A DNA stretch of 64,000 nucleotides from Streptomyces polyasparticus (GCF_014493765.1 NZ_JACTVJ010000030.1:62001-126000); one strand, 5' to 3'; shown: positions 40,252 through 48,736, counted from the first letter of the stretch. Notes: generated from the sequence alone by a model not told the origin. Numbers and translations are program-made.

Positions 40252-40609
40252 GACCGCCCCTCCCCCGTCGCAGCGCACGGACCGAACCCCCTGACAGTGC
40301 ACGGCCCAGAAAGCCCAGATCACCAGTCGGAATTCAGCCCTTCGCCAGCCGGCTCGTCCCGCGGCTTCAAGAGGGCCTTCGCCATCGGCGCCGGCGCCGG
40401 GAGCGCAGCCTCCGCGCGGACCTCGGGACCGCCACTGCCAGTTGGACGCCGAGATGTTGGAGCACGTCGACGGGGTGCCTCGCCGCCCTGCTCGTTCTCG
40501 GCCAGGACCTGGCCGTGCCTTGCCGGAAGGGACGTCACACACGGGCGACGAGCAGTCACCGGACAGCTCTCCCTCGGACAGACCGGGCCGACGTCCGCCA
40601 GCGGTCAGG
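40252..40609. other. Intergenic region between the lipid kinase and terpene cyclase genes
   Basis: About 358 bp holding the promoter for the terpene cyclase operon and the 3' flank of the lipid kinase gene. No complete gene, hairpin terminator or operator stands out. Confidence 0.4.
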
Positions 40610-42130
40610 TCAGCGCAGCCACTGGTCCTGGTCGGCAGGGCGGTACAGCGTGACCGCCTTCGGCAGCTTGTCCAGGATCAGGCGCCGGTAGGTCGACTCG
40701 GTCACCTCTCCGTCGTACGCGAAGTGCGGTTCGCCTTCGCGGACTTCCAGCTCCAGACGGCGTACCTGGGCGGTCCTGAGGACCCGGGAGTTGTGCAGCG
40801 TTCCGGTCAGGACGGCGAGCAGCAGACGGGTGCGGGCCAGTGGGGTGCCGGCCTCCACCGCGCGGACGTCGAGCAGCCCGTCGTCGAGCTGGGTGCGGTA
40901 GGTGGGAGCGAAACCAGCCGGGTGGTAGACACCATTGCCGGCGAAGAGCAGCCAGATGCGCCGGGGCCTGCCGTTGATGACCACGGAGAGCGGTGTGCCG
41001 GTCGCGAGCACCTTGACCAGGCCCACGGTCAGCGCGGGCCACTTGCCGATCCGGCGTTCCAGTCGTTCTCTGGCATGCACGAGTTCGGAGTACACGCCGA
41101 TGCTGAAGGTGTTGAGAAACAGTTGCTGCTCGCCAGGCGCGGAGCCTGCGGCTTCGGTGGTGGAGGACGTTGCTCGGCCCACGTCGGCGACGACGGCGTC
41201 TCCCGCGTGGATCGCGCGGGCGACGTCCTCCAGGGTCTGATTGCCCAGGTCCACCGCGAAGTGGTTGAAGGTGCCGCCGGGAAAGACGGCGAGGGGCACA
41301 CGATGACGGACTGCCGTCGCACTGCCCGTGTTGACCGTGCCGTCGCCGCCGCACACCCCCAGCGCCCCGTTCTCCTCGACAGCGCGGCGGGCAGCGGCGT
41401 CCAGCAGAGCCACCAGGTCGTCTCCCGGTTCGAAGACGGTGAGTTCGGCTTCGGGAAGAAGCTCCTTCAGCGCCTCGGCGGTGTCCTGGGTCCATGAGGT
41501 TCCGGAGGAGGGATTGACCACCACATGCAGACCCTTGCCACCCGCAAGCACGGGTGCCGGCCTGCGCGGAGGCGCGGCAGCCGCGGCGGCCTCGGGCTTG
41601 ACGGGCCACCACCGGCAAGTGAGCAACGCGGCGCCCACCCCTATGGCCAGTCCGGTCGCCACCCGTGCCCGATGCACGGGCCCGGTACGGCCTCGTACAG
41701 CAGCGAGCCCCGCGGCGAACGGGAGTGCCACCAGGCCGTATCGCGGCGACTCAAGAGCGACGCCGGACGCGAAAGCGGCGGCCGGCGCCAGCGGGCTGGA
41801 TGGCAGGGACGCAGTGCCTGGGCGCGGGAACAGGGCCGGGAACGCGTCACGCACAGGCCTGGCGTTGCGAGCGGCAGGTTTGACCATGGCGTGATGGAGC
41901 GCAGACACGATCGCCACGGAACCGATGCCTCGCAGCGCGGCCCTGCGGCCGCTCCTGCCGCCGGCCATGCCCAGTGCGGCCGCGGCGCCGAGCCATACCG
42001 CGTCGTGGCCGGCGATCGCGCGCAGCGTCTGCGCCGCCGAGCTCGGTCGCATGCCTTGCTTTGCGGTGAGGGGCCTCCACGGCCTACGCGCCGTCCCCGG
42101 TATCCCCCACAGTCGTCCGGACTGGCTCAT
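40610..42130 (-). CDS. Diacylglycerol/lipid kinase fused to a degenerate PAP2-like membrane domain
   Basis: 506 residues. The C-terminal half (about 210-506) is a DAGK catalytic domain: VVNPSSGTSW, GVCGGDGTVN, VFPGGTFNHFAVDLG, FLNTFSIGVYSELV, and a TQLDDGLLDVR block. The N-terminal half resembles a membrane phosphatase of the PAP2 family (KPAARNARP, PSSPLAPAAAFASGVALESP). However, the usual PSGH is PSSP and the SR-x5-H-x3-D motif is largely lost, so phosphatase activity is unlikely. Streptomyces often has PAP2-DAGK fusions that recycle lipids. I chose the ATG at 42130, which begins MSQSGRLWGIPG. Confidence 0.88.
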   Translation of the reverse strand: MSQSGRLWGIPGTARRPWRPLTAKQGMRPSSAAQTLRAIAGHDAVWLGAAAALGMAGGRSGRRAALRGIGSVAIVSALHHAMVKPAARNARPVRDAFPALFPRPGTASLPSSPLAPAAAFASGVALESPRYGLVALPFAAGLAAVRGRTGPVHRARVATGLAIGVGAALLTCRWWPVKPEAAAAAAPPRRPAPVLAGGKGLHVVVNPSSGTSWTQDTAEALKELLPEAELTVFEPGDDLVALLDAAARRAVEENGALGVCGGDGTVNTGSATAVRHRVPLAVFPGGTFNHFAVDLGNQTLEDVARAIHAGDAVVADVGRATSSTTEAAGSAPGEQQLFLNTFSIGVYSELVHARERLERRIGKWPALTVGLVKVLATGTPLSVVINGRPRRIWLLFAGNGVYHPAGFAPTYRTQLDDGLLDVRAVEAGTPLARTRLLLAVLTGTLHNSRVLRTAQVRRLELEVREGEPHFAYDGEVTESTYRRLILDKLPKAVTLYRPADQDQWLR

Positions 42131-42463
42131 GCGCTCGCCACACCCCTGCGTTTCGAGAATCAACGACGCGCGACCGGAACGGACCACGGCATCGCCTCAC
42201 CTTAGCGTCGCCCCGATCGCCCTCGGTCGGCACCGGCAGCGGCGCTGCCGGACGGACATCCGCGGGCGGATCGACCATCGGTTCGGGTAGGGGCCTCGCG
42301 TCGGCCTGCCGTTGCTGCCGAGGTTCGAAGGCGGGTCCTTGAGGTTCAAGCGCACCGACCCCTGTCGCAGCAGGCGATCGGACGGGCGGGGAACAATCGG
42401 CCGGCCACCGTCCCGCCTGAGTACCGGGTGCGGGTACGGCGCCTCCGCGAGCCCCGTAGACTC

Positions 42464-42498
42464 ACCTGAGCCCGACGCCCAGCGCGCCGGGCTCAGGT
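42464..42498 (+). promoter_or_regulatory. 11-bp perfect inverted repeat upstream of a 47-aa ORF
   Basis: ACCTGAGCCCG (42464-42474) and CGGGCTCAGGT (42488-42498) are perfect arms around a 13-nt loop. A further CTCAC/GTGAG pairing is possible outside. It ends 26 bp before the GTG of the small ORF, so it would lie in the leader RNA or in the promoter. It may be a terminator/attenuator or an operator. The surrounding 42131-42524 otherwise shows no gene. Confidence 0.6.
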
Positions 42499-42524
42499 AT
42501 GTGAGACGAAGAACGGAAACTGCA

Positions 42525-42668
42525 GTGAGCGCCAGCACCGATGCCCCGATCTACGACGAACTCGTCAAGGAGCTCGGAGACGTCCCCGGCGACGTGCGGT
42601 CGGCGGCCGAGAAGGAGCTGAACAGGCTCCAGAACGTCTTCGGCCTTCAGCACCCTCGCAAGGCATAG
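42525..42668 (+). CDS. Small acidic helical protein (47 aa), unknown
   Basis: Short frame from a GTG: MSASTDAPIYDELVKELGDV, then a helical charged stretch (DVRSAAEKELNRLQNVFG) ending QHPRKA. The composition is natural-looking and acidic and differs from the surrounding noise frames. The ribosome site is weak (ACGGAA), which lowers confidence. It is possibly a small regulatory or antitoxin-like protein. The Fic-type toxin gene lies convergent 120 bp downstream, but no pairing can be claimed. Confidence 0.5.
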   Translation: MSASTDAPIYDELVKELGDVPGDVRSAAEKELNRLQNVFGLQHPRKA

Positions 42669-42788
42669 GGCGCTCTCGTCGCTTCGCGTGATGCCACCGT
42701 CGTAGAACGTGGCGCACACACTCCCGGCACGGCGGGCCGGGCCGCGGTAGGCGACGGCGAGGCACCTCCTCCGTAGCGGCTTCGGTCG

Positions 42789-43163
42789 TCAGATACGCCA
42801 GGACCGGAGTTGTTCGGCCGCCGCGTACAGGTCGACCCCACCGCTATGGATCTTGCGGACGAGGCCGGACAACCCCCCGTACGGCGGATCGATCGCCTCG
42901 CCGCACTGCCCCATGTACTGGGCCGCGACGATCGCTGCGAACAGCGAGTTGCGGTACGGCAGCGGCTCGAGGCGGACGACGGTGTGCAGCAGCGCGGCCG
43001 CGCGCCAGGCAGTGTCCGGGTCGGCGGCCGCGAGGGTCGGCAGCTTCGTCCTGTGCCGGGCGACCGCGGCGACCAGCGCCGAGTAGTCGGCGACGGACAC
43101 GTCTTCGGGGACCGCCTGCTCCTGGACGTCCAGAAGCCAGGCGACGTCGATGTAGAGGATCAT
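42789..43163 (-). CDS. Fic/Doc-family toxin component
   Basis: 124 residues from the ATG at 43163. The pattern LYIDVAWLLDVQEQAVPEDV, SDY-like SALVAAVARHR, DPDTAWRAAALLHTVVRLEP, RNSLFAAIVAAQYM and a C-terminal AAEQLRSWRI fits the short actinomycete Fic-family toxin proteins. The canonical HPFxxGNGR motif is not present in full; the corresponding region reads RLEPLPYRNSLFAA. In operons of this kind an antitoxin gene normally precedes the toxin, but upstream there is only a truncated plus-strand gene. This copy is probably orphaned. Confidence 0.65.
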   Translation of the reverse strand: MILYIDVAWLLDVQEQAVPEDVSVADYSALVAAVARHRTKLPTLAAADPDTAWRAAALLHTVVRLEPLPYRNSLFAAIVAAQYMGQCGEAIDPPYGGLSGLVRKIHSGGVDLYAAAEQLRSWRI

Positions 43164-43169
43164 CAGGCC

Positions 43170-43465
43170 GCGTCGCGCTCGCCTACGCGCCCTGCGGCAA
43201 GACCGCACCTGACAAGGACGGCAGCGCCTGGAACGCCACCGCCGACGGCGGCAACATGCGTTCCGGCTCCAGCACCGGCTGCGGGATCAACGGATTCGCC
43301 GGGTCATCCGACAAAATGGACTATCACTGCTACACAGTCGGCGCCTGGAGCGGCGACAGCGCCATGCACTGGACCTATGCACGCAACGTCCGCACCGGCG
43401 TCGCGGGATGGATGCGCACTGACACCCTGGACGACTTCGGATCCGATGTGTGGTGCGGCTTCTGA
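43170..43465 (+). pseudogene. C-terminal part of a secreted SH3-like (bacterial SH3b) protein, 5' truncated
   Basis: An open frame without a start reads RVALAYAPCGKTAPDKDGSA, then GGNMRSGSSTGCGINGFA, YHCYTVGAWSG, WTYARNVRTGVAGWMRTDTL, and ends GSDVWCGF. The cysteines and the NMRSGSST / GWMRTDTL blocks match secreted SH3b-type domains. No signal peptide or ribosome site is present: the frame begins within a few bases of the Fic toxin start codon. The N-terminal half was therefore cut off, probably by the same rearrangement that removed the toxin's partner. Confidence 0.6.
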
Positions 43466-43489
43466 CGAACGCGCAGCAGACAGGTCAAC

Positions 43490-43513
43490 GCGGCCCCGGG
43501 TTCCCGGGGCCGC
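43490..43513 (+). terminator. Strong hairpin terminator after the SH3-like remnant
   Basis: GCGGCCCCGGG (43490-43500) and CCCGGGGCCGC (43503-43513) form perfect 11-bp arms with a minimal loop. It lies 25 bp after the stop of the SH3-like frame, as expected for that gene's terminator. The following bases, up to 43801, show no convincing gene. Confidence 0.75.
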
Positions 43514-43801
43514 TTCCGTCAGCCGGCCCAGGGCCATCGCACAGTCGTCGCACATTCCGGCCGGGACGGATCCGCGCAGGCCACAGACGGCGCACGCTCG
43601 GTTCCCTGGGCGCAGCAGTGCAGGGAGGGACAACGCGGATCGTGGTCGGGAAGCCGCGAGCCGGATAGGCAAGCGCCGTCAAGTGTCACGGCCCGTGCAC
43701 GATCTCAAGATCACACGTCACTCAGACGTATGGGACACATTAACCGGCCCCATGCAAGGGGCAGTTCTGATCGTGGGTCATCGGGTGACGCAGCTCCGGT
43801 G

Positions 43802-43936
43802 ATGGAGTCCGGCACCGGCGTGAGTGTGGCAGCGGTCATCGCGGTCTACACCGCCACCCAGTCACTGGGGGCCACGGCCATCTCGGCGGCGCTCACCTAT
43901 CTGCTGCTGCGCCCCTTCCGCAAGGGACGCCGATGA
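43802..43936 (+). CDS. Small single-pass membrane peptide (44 aa), uncertain
   Basis: From an ATG at 43802: MESGTG, then a hydrophobic span SVAAVIAVYTATQSLGATA and AISAALTYLLL, ending in a basic tail (RPFRKGRR). It looks like a single transmembrane helix with a positive-inside C terminus. It ends about 80 bp before the sigma-like ORF and could be in one transcript with it. No family is recognised and the ribosome site is weak. Confidence 0.35.
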   Translation: MESGTGVSVAAVIAVYTATQSLGATAISAALTYLLLRPFRKGRR

Positions 43937-44017
43937 CGGGACGCTCAAGGCCATCAGCGCGCTGGGAGGAATCCGAACAGCGGCGCTGTACGAGCAGCAG
44001 AAGGGACGTTCCGTGCG

Positions 44018-44398
44018 ATGCCCCGCTCTGACGACGAGTTCGATGCCTTCGTCCGGAAGGATCACGCGGCGCTCGTCTTTCACCTCGTGGTGCTCGGATT
44101 CCCTCAGCAGCTCGCCCAGGACGCGGCGCAGGAAGCTGTGACCATGTTGTTCCTCGAGTGGAGCGCGGTCGACCATCCGAGGGCCTGGGTACGCGTGGCG
44201 GGGGTCGTGCTGGACCAGAGGAACGGCAAGGTCGTCTGGTCCTACCGGCTCGCTCCCGCGCCTCACCCCGAAGCGCCCATCTCGTCGGAGAGCGACCCTC
44301 ACGGTTTCGTCCTCCCCGGCTTCGCGACGGCCAGGTCCCGGCTCCTCGTGCCCGGTGCGGAAGGCACGCTGATCGGGTTCGCCAAGAAGTCCGGTTAG
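44018..44398 (+). CDS. Truncated/chimeric ECF sigma-factor-like protein
   Basis: 126 residues. The first about 60 (DDEFDAFVRKDHAALVFHLV, GFPQQLAQDAAQEAVTMLFL, and DHPRAWVRVA) match sigma region 2 of ECF factors. After that the sequence changes abruptly to VVLDQRNGKVVWSYRLAPAP and onward, with no region 4 helix-turn-helix. This is a fusion of a sigma N terminus to unrelated sequence, probably from a deletion. A region-2-only protein could not bind a -35 element. It may be non-functional or a dominant interfering fragment. Confidence 0.6.
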   Translation: MPRSDDEFDAFVRKDHAALVFHLVVLGFPQQLAQDAAQEAVTMLFLEWSAVDHPRAWVRVAGVVLDQRNGKVVWSYRLAPAPHPEAPISSESDPHGFVLPGFATARSRLLVPGAEGTLIGFAKKSG

Positions 44399-44553
44399 CA
44401 GCGACGGGACAGGGCGGGTGAACAGGGCGCGCCGCCGGGTGCGCGATCGCGCGCCCGGCGCAGTCATTGGCCCCTCGCCACGCCGGATGGCGGGGTGAGG
44501 GGCCCAGCATGTGATCGCTCAATTCCGAGGCTGCGCCAGGCACTGCTTGATCA

Positions 44554-45183
44554 CTAGGCGCGCGGTCCGGCGTCGGTGGAGCGGACGCCCTGGGCGTACA
44601 TCTCCTCTTCCTTGTCGATCGCGCACTTGTACTTGGACGGCTGGTTCAGCGCGACCTTGGCGACGTCGGGGATGTTGTTGCAGGCCACGAACTTCGGGGT
44701 GTAGTTGCCGTACAGCAGCTTGGCGACGCCGACCTTGGTCAGCAGGCCCGTGTCCGGAACCGCCTGGAAGGAAGTGGAGCCGGGCATCCAGCCCTCGCCG
44801 CCGAAGGTGACGGTCCAGGTGACCTTCTCGCCCTCATAGGTGGCGGTGCAGGTCACCCGCTCACCGTTCTTCGCCTTCACGTCCTTCGGGCACGTCGCCG
44901 TCGACTTCCCCGGCGCGTGCGCCATGGCGAGCGTCTTCTTCTCGATCTCGTAGGCGAGCTGGTCGGAGGCCGGTGCGTCGGATGCGGGCTCGGCGGTGGC
45001 CGGCTTCGCCTCCCAGGCCTTCTGCGCCGGCGTCGGCGCGGACAACTTCTGCGGCAGTACCTTCTGGCCCTCCGCGGCCTTGCCCGAAGAAGCCGACGGC
45101 TTCTCCGAGTCCGACGAGCAGCCCACCAGAGCCGCCCCGAGGACGACAGCGACCAGAACCCCGTTCACACCACGCACGCGCAC
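44554..45183 (-). CDS. DUF4333-type lipoprotein
   Basis: 209 residues. A lipoprotein signal peptide (MRVRGVNGVLVAVVLGAALV followed by GCSSDSEK) has the lipobox LVGC and so predicts lipid anchoring outside the membrane. A Pro/Ala/Lys-rich linker follows, and then a C-terminal domain with CPKDVKAKNGERVTCTATYE, VTWTVTFGGEGWM and CNNIPDVAKVALNQPSKYKC. The spaced cysteines and the CP-x-V-x-AKNG-x-x-x-TC pattern fit DUF4333. Role unknown. Starts at the GTG at 45183 with GGAG four bases upstream. Confidence 0.85.
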   Translation of the reverse strand: MRVRGVNGVLVAVVLGAALVGCSSDSEKPSASSGKAAEGQKVLPQKLSAPTPAQKAWEAKPATAEPASDAPASDQLAYEIEKKTLAMAHAPGKSTATCPKDVKAKNGERVTCTATYEGEKVTWTVTFGGEGWMPGSTSFQAVPDTGLLTKVGVAKLLYGNYTPKFVACNNIPDVAKVALNQPSKYKCAIDKEEEMYAQGVRSTDAGPRA

Positions 45184-45578
45184 AACTCTCCAGACGACCT
45201 ACGGATCTTTACCGCGGCAAGGATGCGTTGCATCCGCCACGCCACGGTGATCCAACACTTCCACAGGCAGGAAAATCACGGACACCTGGGGCCGCGCCTG
45301 CAAACACGGCCGGCCTGCGCGTATCACTGTCAGCGCGACACGGAGCAGGCTTCTCCAGGCGCACGATGGTGATTCCCCGCCTCGTAGAGAGCGAGCATGC
45401 TGGTCGTTGCGGCGGCGGGCGTCGTCCGCTTCGAACAGGCTGCCCACGGGGAGCAGGAGCCCGGCTCAACGTCCCGTGGGCGACCGCTTCATGACCGCGG
45501 GTGCGCTGCTCGCCGACGAGGTTGCGGGCCAGGGGTTCGGCCATGTCCGAGCAGCCGGGGATCCGCGTGGCTTCGGGC
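45184..45578. other. Intergenic region (395 bp)
   Basis: Holds the promoter of the DUF4333 lipoprotein and the 3' flank of the LuxR gene. Frames crossing it look like biased-composition noise rather than genes, and no clear hairpin or operator is visible. It may be the scar of a lost gene. Confidence 0.35.
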
Positions 45579-46580
45579 CTACGTGCCGAGGGCGCGGGCG
45601 AGGAGGTCACGCCGGTTGTGGGTGCCGGTCTTCGCGAACACGGACTTCAGGTGGTCCTGGACCGTGTGTTCGGAGACGTACATGTCACGGGCGACGCTGC
45701 GGCTGTCCGCGCCCTTGGCGAGGAGGCCGAGCAGTTCGGTCTCGCGGGCGCTCAGGGCGTGGGCCCGGCAGAAGACGGACAGCCGTTCGGCCGGTGAGGA
45801 CTCCTCGATGGTGACGGCGACGGCGCCTTCCATGCGTGCGGCCCGCAGCGTCAGCCAGAGCCCGTCGGCGAGATGTACCCGCGCCCACGGCGGATGGCCG
45901 TCGGCGCCGGCCTCCGTGGCCAGGAGCTGGGCGGCGACGTTGTAGGCGCCGGCGGGCACGGGCGGACGGCCGTGCTCCGGCGGGACGAGGACGCGCAGAT
46001 AGGCGTGGGTGCCGGGGGTCTGGCCGACGACTTCCATGTCGGGCGACAGCACCAGCACGAGGGGTTCGGGGCGGGGATCGTGGGACGGCCGTACGACGAA
46101 GGTGGCGGCCTGGCTGCGGCGCAGTGCGGTGGTGATGGGCGCGGCGAGGTCCGCGAGGCGGGCCGCCTCCTGCGCGGTGAAATCGCGGTCGCGCCGCCAC
46201 AGGTCGAGGAAGCCCCAGGTGCCGTGGCGGTCCCGGAACACCGTCGAGGCGATGTCGCGGATGCCGTGGTGGCGCAGCAGGTCGCTCCAGAGCGGGCTCA
46301 CCGTGCGGTCGGGGAGGTCGCTGAGCAGGGCGACGTCCTCGATTCCGGTCCAACGGTTCGCCCGGGTCAGGTACTTGAGGCGGATCACCCGGGGCAGCTC
46401 CCGCCGTACCGGGACGTCGGCGATCGGGGCGCAGCCGACCTGGGTCTCCGGGTCGGTGAGGAGGAATGCGTACGCGTCGAAGCCGATCGCCGCACGCAGC
46501 TCGTCGAGGAGCCGCAGGCGCAGTTCCCGGGCGTCGCCGCCCGCCTCGCACAGCCGCACGATGCGGTCCCGTCCGGACAT
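45579..46580 (-). CDS. LuxR-family transcriptional regulator with GAF-like sensor
   Basis: 333 residues from the ATG at 46580. The N-terminal two thirds resemble a GAF/sensor region ([57 protein letters not shown]). The C terminus is a LuxR helix-turn-helix: [50 protein letters not shown]. The gene diverges from the small monooxygenase-like gene, 84 bp apart, so it probably regulates that gene and itself. Confidence 0.92.
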   Translation of the reverse strand: MSGRDRIVRLCEAGGDARELRLRLLDELRAAIGFDAYAFLLTDPETQVGCAPIADVPVRRELPRVIRLKYLTRANRWTGIEDVALLSDLPDRTVSPLWSDLLRHHGIRDIASTVFRDRHGTWGFLDLWRRDRDFTAQEAARLADLAAPITTALRRSQAATFVVRPSHDPRPEPLVLVLSPDMEVVGQTPGTHAYLRVLVPPEHGRPPVPAGAYNVAAQLLATEAGADGHPPWARVHLADGLWLTLRAARMEGAVAVTIEESSPAERLSVFCRAHALSARETELLGLLAKGADSRSVARDMYVSEHTVQDHLKSVFAKTGTHNRRDLLARALGT

Positions 46581-46664
46581 GCGCCGAGCGTATCCCCCAC
46601 GTTTCTGGGATGTACGCGGGCGCGCGGCCCGGCGCAGCCTGGTGGCGGAGACCAAGGAGGAATC

Positions 46665-46979
46665 ATGCCGACCCTGCACATCGAGCACCCGATCACCGAC
46701 TTCGCCACCTGGAAGGCGGCCTTCGACGGCTTTGCCGCCGCGCGCGCCGACGCCGGTGTACGGCGTCATCGCGTCCAGCGGCCCGTCGACGACCCCGCGT
46801 ACATCGTCGTGGACCTGGATTTCGACGAGGTGGCCGACGCCGAGCGGTTCCTGGGATTCCTGCGGTCACGCGTGTGGGCGTCGCCCGAGAACGCGCCGGC
46901 GCTGGCCGGGACACCTCGGACGCGGATCCTGGAGACCGCCGAGGAGTATCAGGGCGGTGAGACCTCGGCGTCGACGTAG
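46665..46979 (+). CDS. Small ABM-like (antibiotic biosynthesis monooxygenase/cyclase fold) protein
   Basis: 104 residues with a perfect AGGAGG site before the ATG. It begins [20 protein letters not shown] and [20 protein letters not shown], then [20 protein letters not shown]. This is the dimeric alpha/beta-barrel pattern of ABM and related cyclase-like proteins. The enzyme activity is unknown. It is divergent from the LuxR regulator and probably its target. Confidence 0.75.
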   Translation: MPTLHIEHPITDFATWKAAFDGFAAARADAGVRRHRVQRPVDDPAYIVVDLDFDEVADAERFLGFLRSRVWASPENAPALAGTPRTRILETAEEYQGGETSAST

Positions 46980-47108
46980 CCGCCGGTCGGTCCGTCGGGG
47001 CCGGTCTGCGCCATGCGGACGACCGTCTCGGCGCCCTGCTCGACGGTCTGGGTGTCGGTGCGTCCGGTGAGGAGCCTGGGTTCAGGCGGGGTGATCCGCT
47101 CACCACCG

Positions 47109-48062
47109 TCAGCCGCGACCCGACGGGGCGGGCCGGCTCGTGGCACCGCTTTGCGGAGAAGCGGCAGCGGCCATAAGCGGGGTGACGGTGCTGGAGCCGC
47201 CGGCCGCGCGAGCCCCGGACTTCGCCGGCCGCGCGAGTGCCACGCTCGTCAAGGTGAGGGCGAGGCCGAGGAGTTGGCGGACGGTCAGGGTTTCGTGGGC
47301 GAGCGCCGTTCCCAGGAGGACGCCGGTGACCGGGTTGAGGAGGCCGACGAGTCCCACGGTGGCAGCGGGGAGCCGTCGCAGCCCGGCGAACCAGGCGACG
47401 AAGGCCAGTGCTGTTCCGACGAGGGTGATGTAGGCGAACGCGGCGAGGGCGGGGCCGTCCAGGGCCGGGGGCGATCCCTCGACGGCCGCGGCGGCCGCGA
47501 GCAGGACCAGGCCGCCGACCGTGAGCTGCCACGAGGTGGAGGCCAGGGTGTCGGTGCCGTCGTTCCAGCGTTTGGCGAGGAGGTAGCCGACGCAGGACAT
47601 GGCCAGCGCGCACGCCGATGCCAGCACTCCGACGGGGTCGATCGAGGCGCTTGCGGTCAGCAGCATCAGACATACCCCGGCCACGCCGGTGACGGCCGCG
47701 GCCAGCTGTCGCGTCCGGGGCCGCTCCCCTACCAGTGGCCAGGCGAGCAGCATCATGACCAGCGGGGCCGCGGCCATCACGGTGGAGGCCACGCTGGCCG
47801 GCAGTCGTTGGGCGGCGAGGTAGACGAGCGCGAAGAAGCCGCCCATGTTCAGGACGCCGAGGACCAGGGACTTCCACCACCAGGACCCGCTCGGCAGGGT
47901 CCGGCTCAGGGCGAGCAGCAGCAGCCCGGCGGGCAGGGCCCGGATGGCCGCCCCGTACAGGGGTCGGTCGGGTGGCAGGAACGCGCCCGTGACGTAGTAG
48001 GTCGTGCCCCAGGTCACCGGTGCTACTGCCGTGACCAGCAACCATCGCGTTATACCTTCCAT
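47109..48062 (-). CDS. EamA/DMT-family transporter
   Basis: 317 residues with about ten hydrophobic segments in two repeats of the EamA unit (WGTTYYVTGAFLPPDRPLYG; MAAAPLVMMLLAWPLVGERP; TLVGTALAFVAWFAGLRRLP; GLLNPVTGVLLGTALAHETL). These proteins export metabolites or amino acids. The likely start is the ATG at 48062, inside the palindrome shared with the divergent marR gene. There is no clear ribosome site, but a TATTAT -10-like element lies 7-8 bp upstream, which would give a leaderless mRNA. Probably repressed by the MarR protein. Confidence 0.92.
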   Translation of the reverse strand: MEGITRWLLVTAVAPVTWGTTYYVTGAFLPPDRPLYGAAIRALPAGLLLLALSRTLPSGSWWWKSLVLGVLNMGGFFALVYLAAQRLPASVASTVMAAAPLVMMLLAWPLVGERPRTRQLAAAVTGVAGVCLMLLTASASIDPVGVLASACALAMSCVGYLLAKRWNDGTDTLASTSWQLTVGGLVLLAAAAAVEGSPPALDGPALAAFAYITLVGTALAFVAWFAGLRRLPAATVGLVGLLNPVTGVLLGTALAHETLTVRQLLGLALTLTSVALARPAKSGARAAGGSSTVTPLMAAAASPQSGATSRPAPSGRG

Positions 48063-48093
48063 GGAAGATATAATAGCTTTCTTGGAAGGTATA
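48051..48093. promoter_or_regulatory. MarR operator and divergent promoter
   Basis: TATACCTTCC (48051-48060) is the exact reverse complement of GGAAGGTATA (48084-48093). Inside, CTTCCATGGAAG (48056-48067) is a 12-bp palindrome, and TGGAAGATATA and TGGAAGGTATA are direct repeats. A perfect TATAAT (48069-48074) sits in the middle on the plus strand, and TATTAT on the minus strand. This is a compact operator and promoter in which MarR binding would block both directions. Confidence 0.8.
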
Positions 48094-48102
48094 GTGTCGA
48101 GC

Positions 48103-48672
48103 GTGACGAACGAGCGCACGAAAGACGCCGCGGAACGCGGCACGAGGGCCGGCGCGCAGGACGATGTGCGCCCGCTGGATCACGTGGCCCGTATCCAGGC
48201 CGAGTGGGCACGGGAGCGGCCCGATCTGGATGTCTCGCCGCAGGCGGTCATCGGCCGGCTGCACCGCCTGGGCGCGCTGCTGACCCAGCGGCTGTGTGTC
48301 GTCTACGGGCAGTACGGGCTGAGCGAGGGCGAGTTCGACGTGCTGGCCACGCTGCGGCGGGCGGGCGCTCCGTACGAACGGGCGCCCGGCGAGCTTGCGG
48401 CGCACACCATGGTGACCACCGGGGCGATGACCAAGCGCGTCGACCGCCTGGAGCACAACGGCCTGGTCACCAGGCGCCGTTCGGACGGCGACGGCCGCGG
48501 CCGCGTGGTGGCGCTCACGCCCGCCGGGCGCAAGCTGATCGATCGCGCCTTCACCGACCACATGCGCAACGAACGCGCCCTCCTCGACGCCGTGTCCCCG
48601 CAGGAGGCCGCACAGCTGGAGGTCCTGCTCACGGCGTGGCTCGACCGCCTGGAGCAACCGGACGCCGAGTGA
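48103..48672 (+). CDS. MarR-family transcriptional regulator
   Basis: 189 residues from the GTG at 48103; in-frame starts at 48061 and 48094 also exist. The first lies inside the operator, before the TATAAT -10, so it is unlikely. The MarR winged helix is clear: LTQRLCVVYGQYGLSEGEFD, VLATLRRAGAPYERAPGELA, MVTTGAMTKRVDRLEHNGLV, RRRSDGDGRGRVVALTPAGR. It diverges from the EamA transporter and most likely represses it until a ligand binds. A terminator hairpin follows. Confidence 0.93.
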   Translation: MTNERTKDAAERGTRAGAQDDVRPLDHVARIQAEWARERPDLDVSPQAVIGRLHRLGALLTQRLCVVYGQYGLSEGEFDVLATLRRAGAPYERAPGELAAHTMVTTGAMTKRVDRLEHNGLVTRRRSDGDGRGRVVALTPAGRKLIDRAFTDHMRNERALLDAVSPQEAAQLEVLLTAWLDRLEQPDAE

Positions 48673-48709
48673 AACGCCCCGCCCGCCGGCATCATTGCGG
48701 CCTCATGAA

Positions 48710-48736
48710 CAACTCCCCTACTTCCTTGGGGAGTTG
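48710..48736 (+). terminator. Hairpin terminator after marR
   Basis: CAACTCCCC (48710-48718) and GGGGAGTTG (48728-48736) form perfect 9-bp arms with a 9-nt loop, 38 bp after the marR stop and 25 bp before the next start codon. Confidence 0.8.

Noticed and set aside
43304-43672. Minus-strand frame with a CxxC...CxxC zinc-ribbon-like stretch
   Set aside because: It runs across the SH3-like remnant and its terminator, and the cysteine spacing is isolated; a real gene would not span that hairpin.
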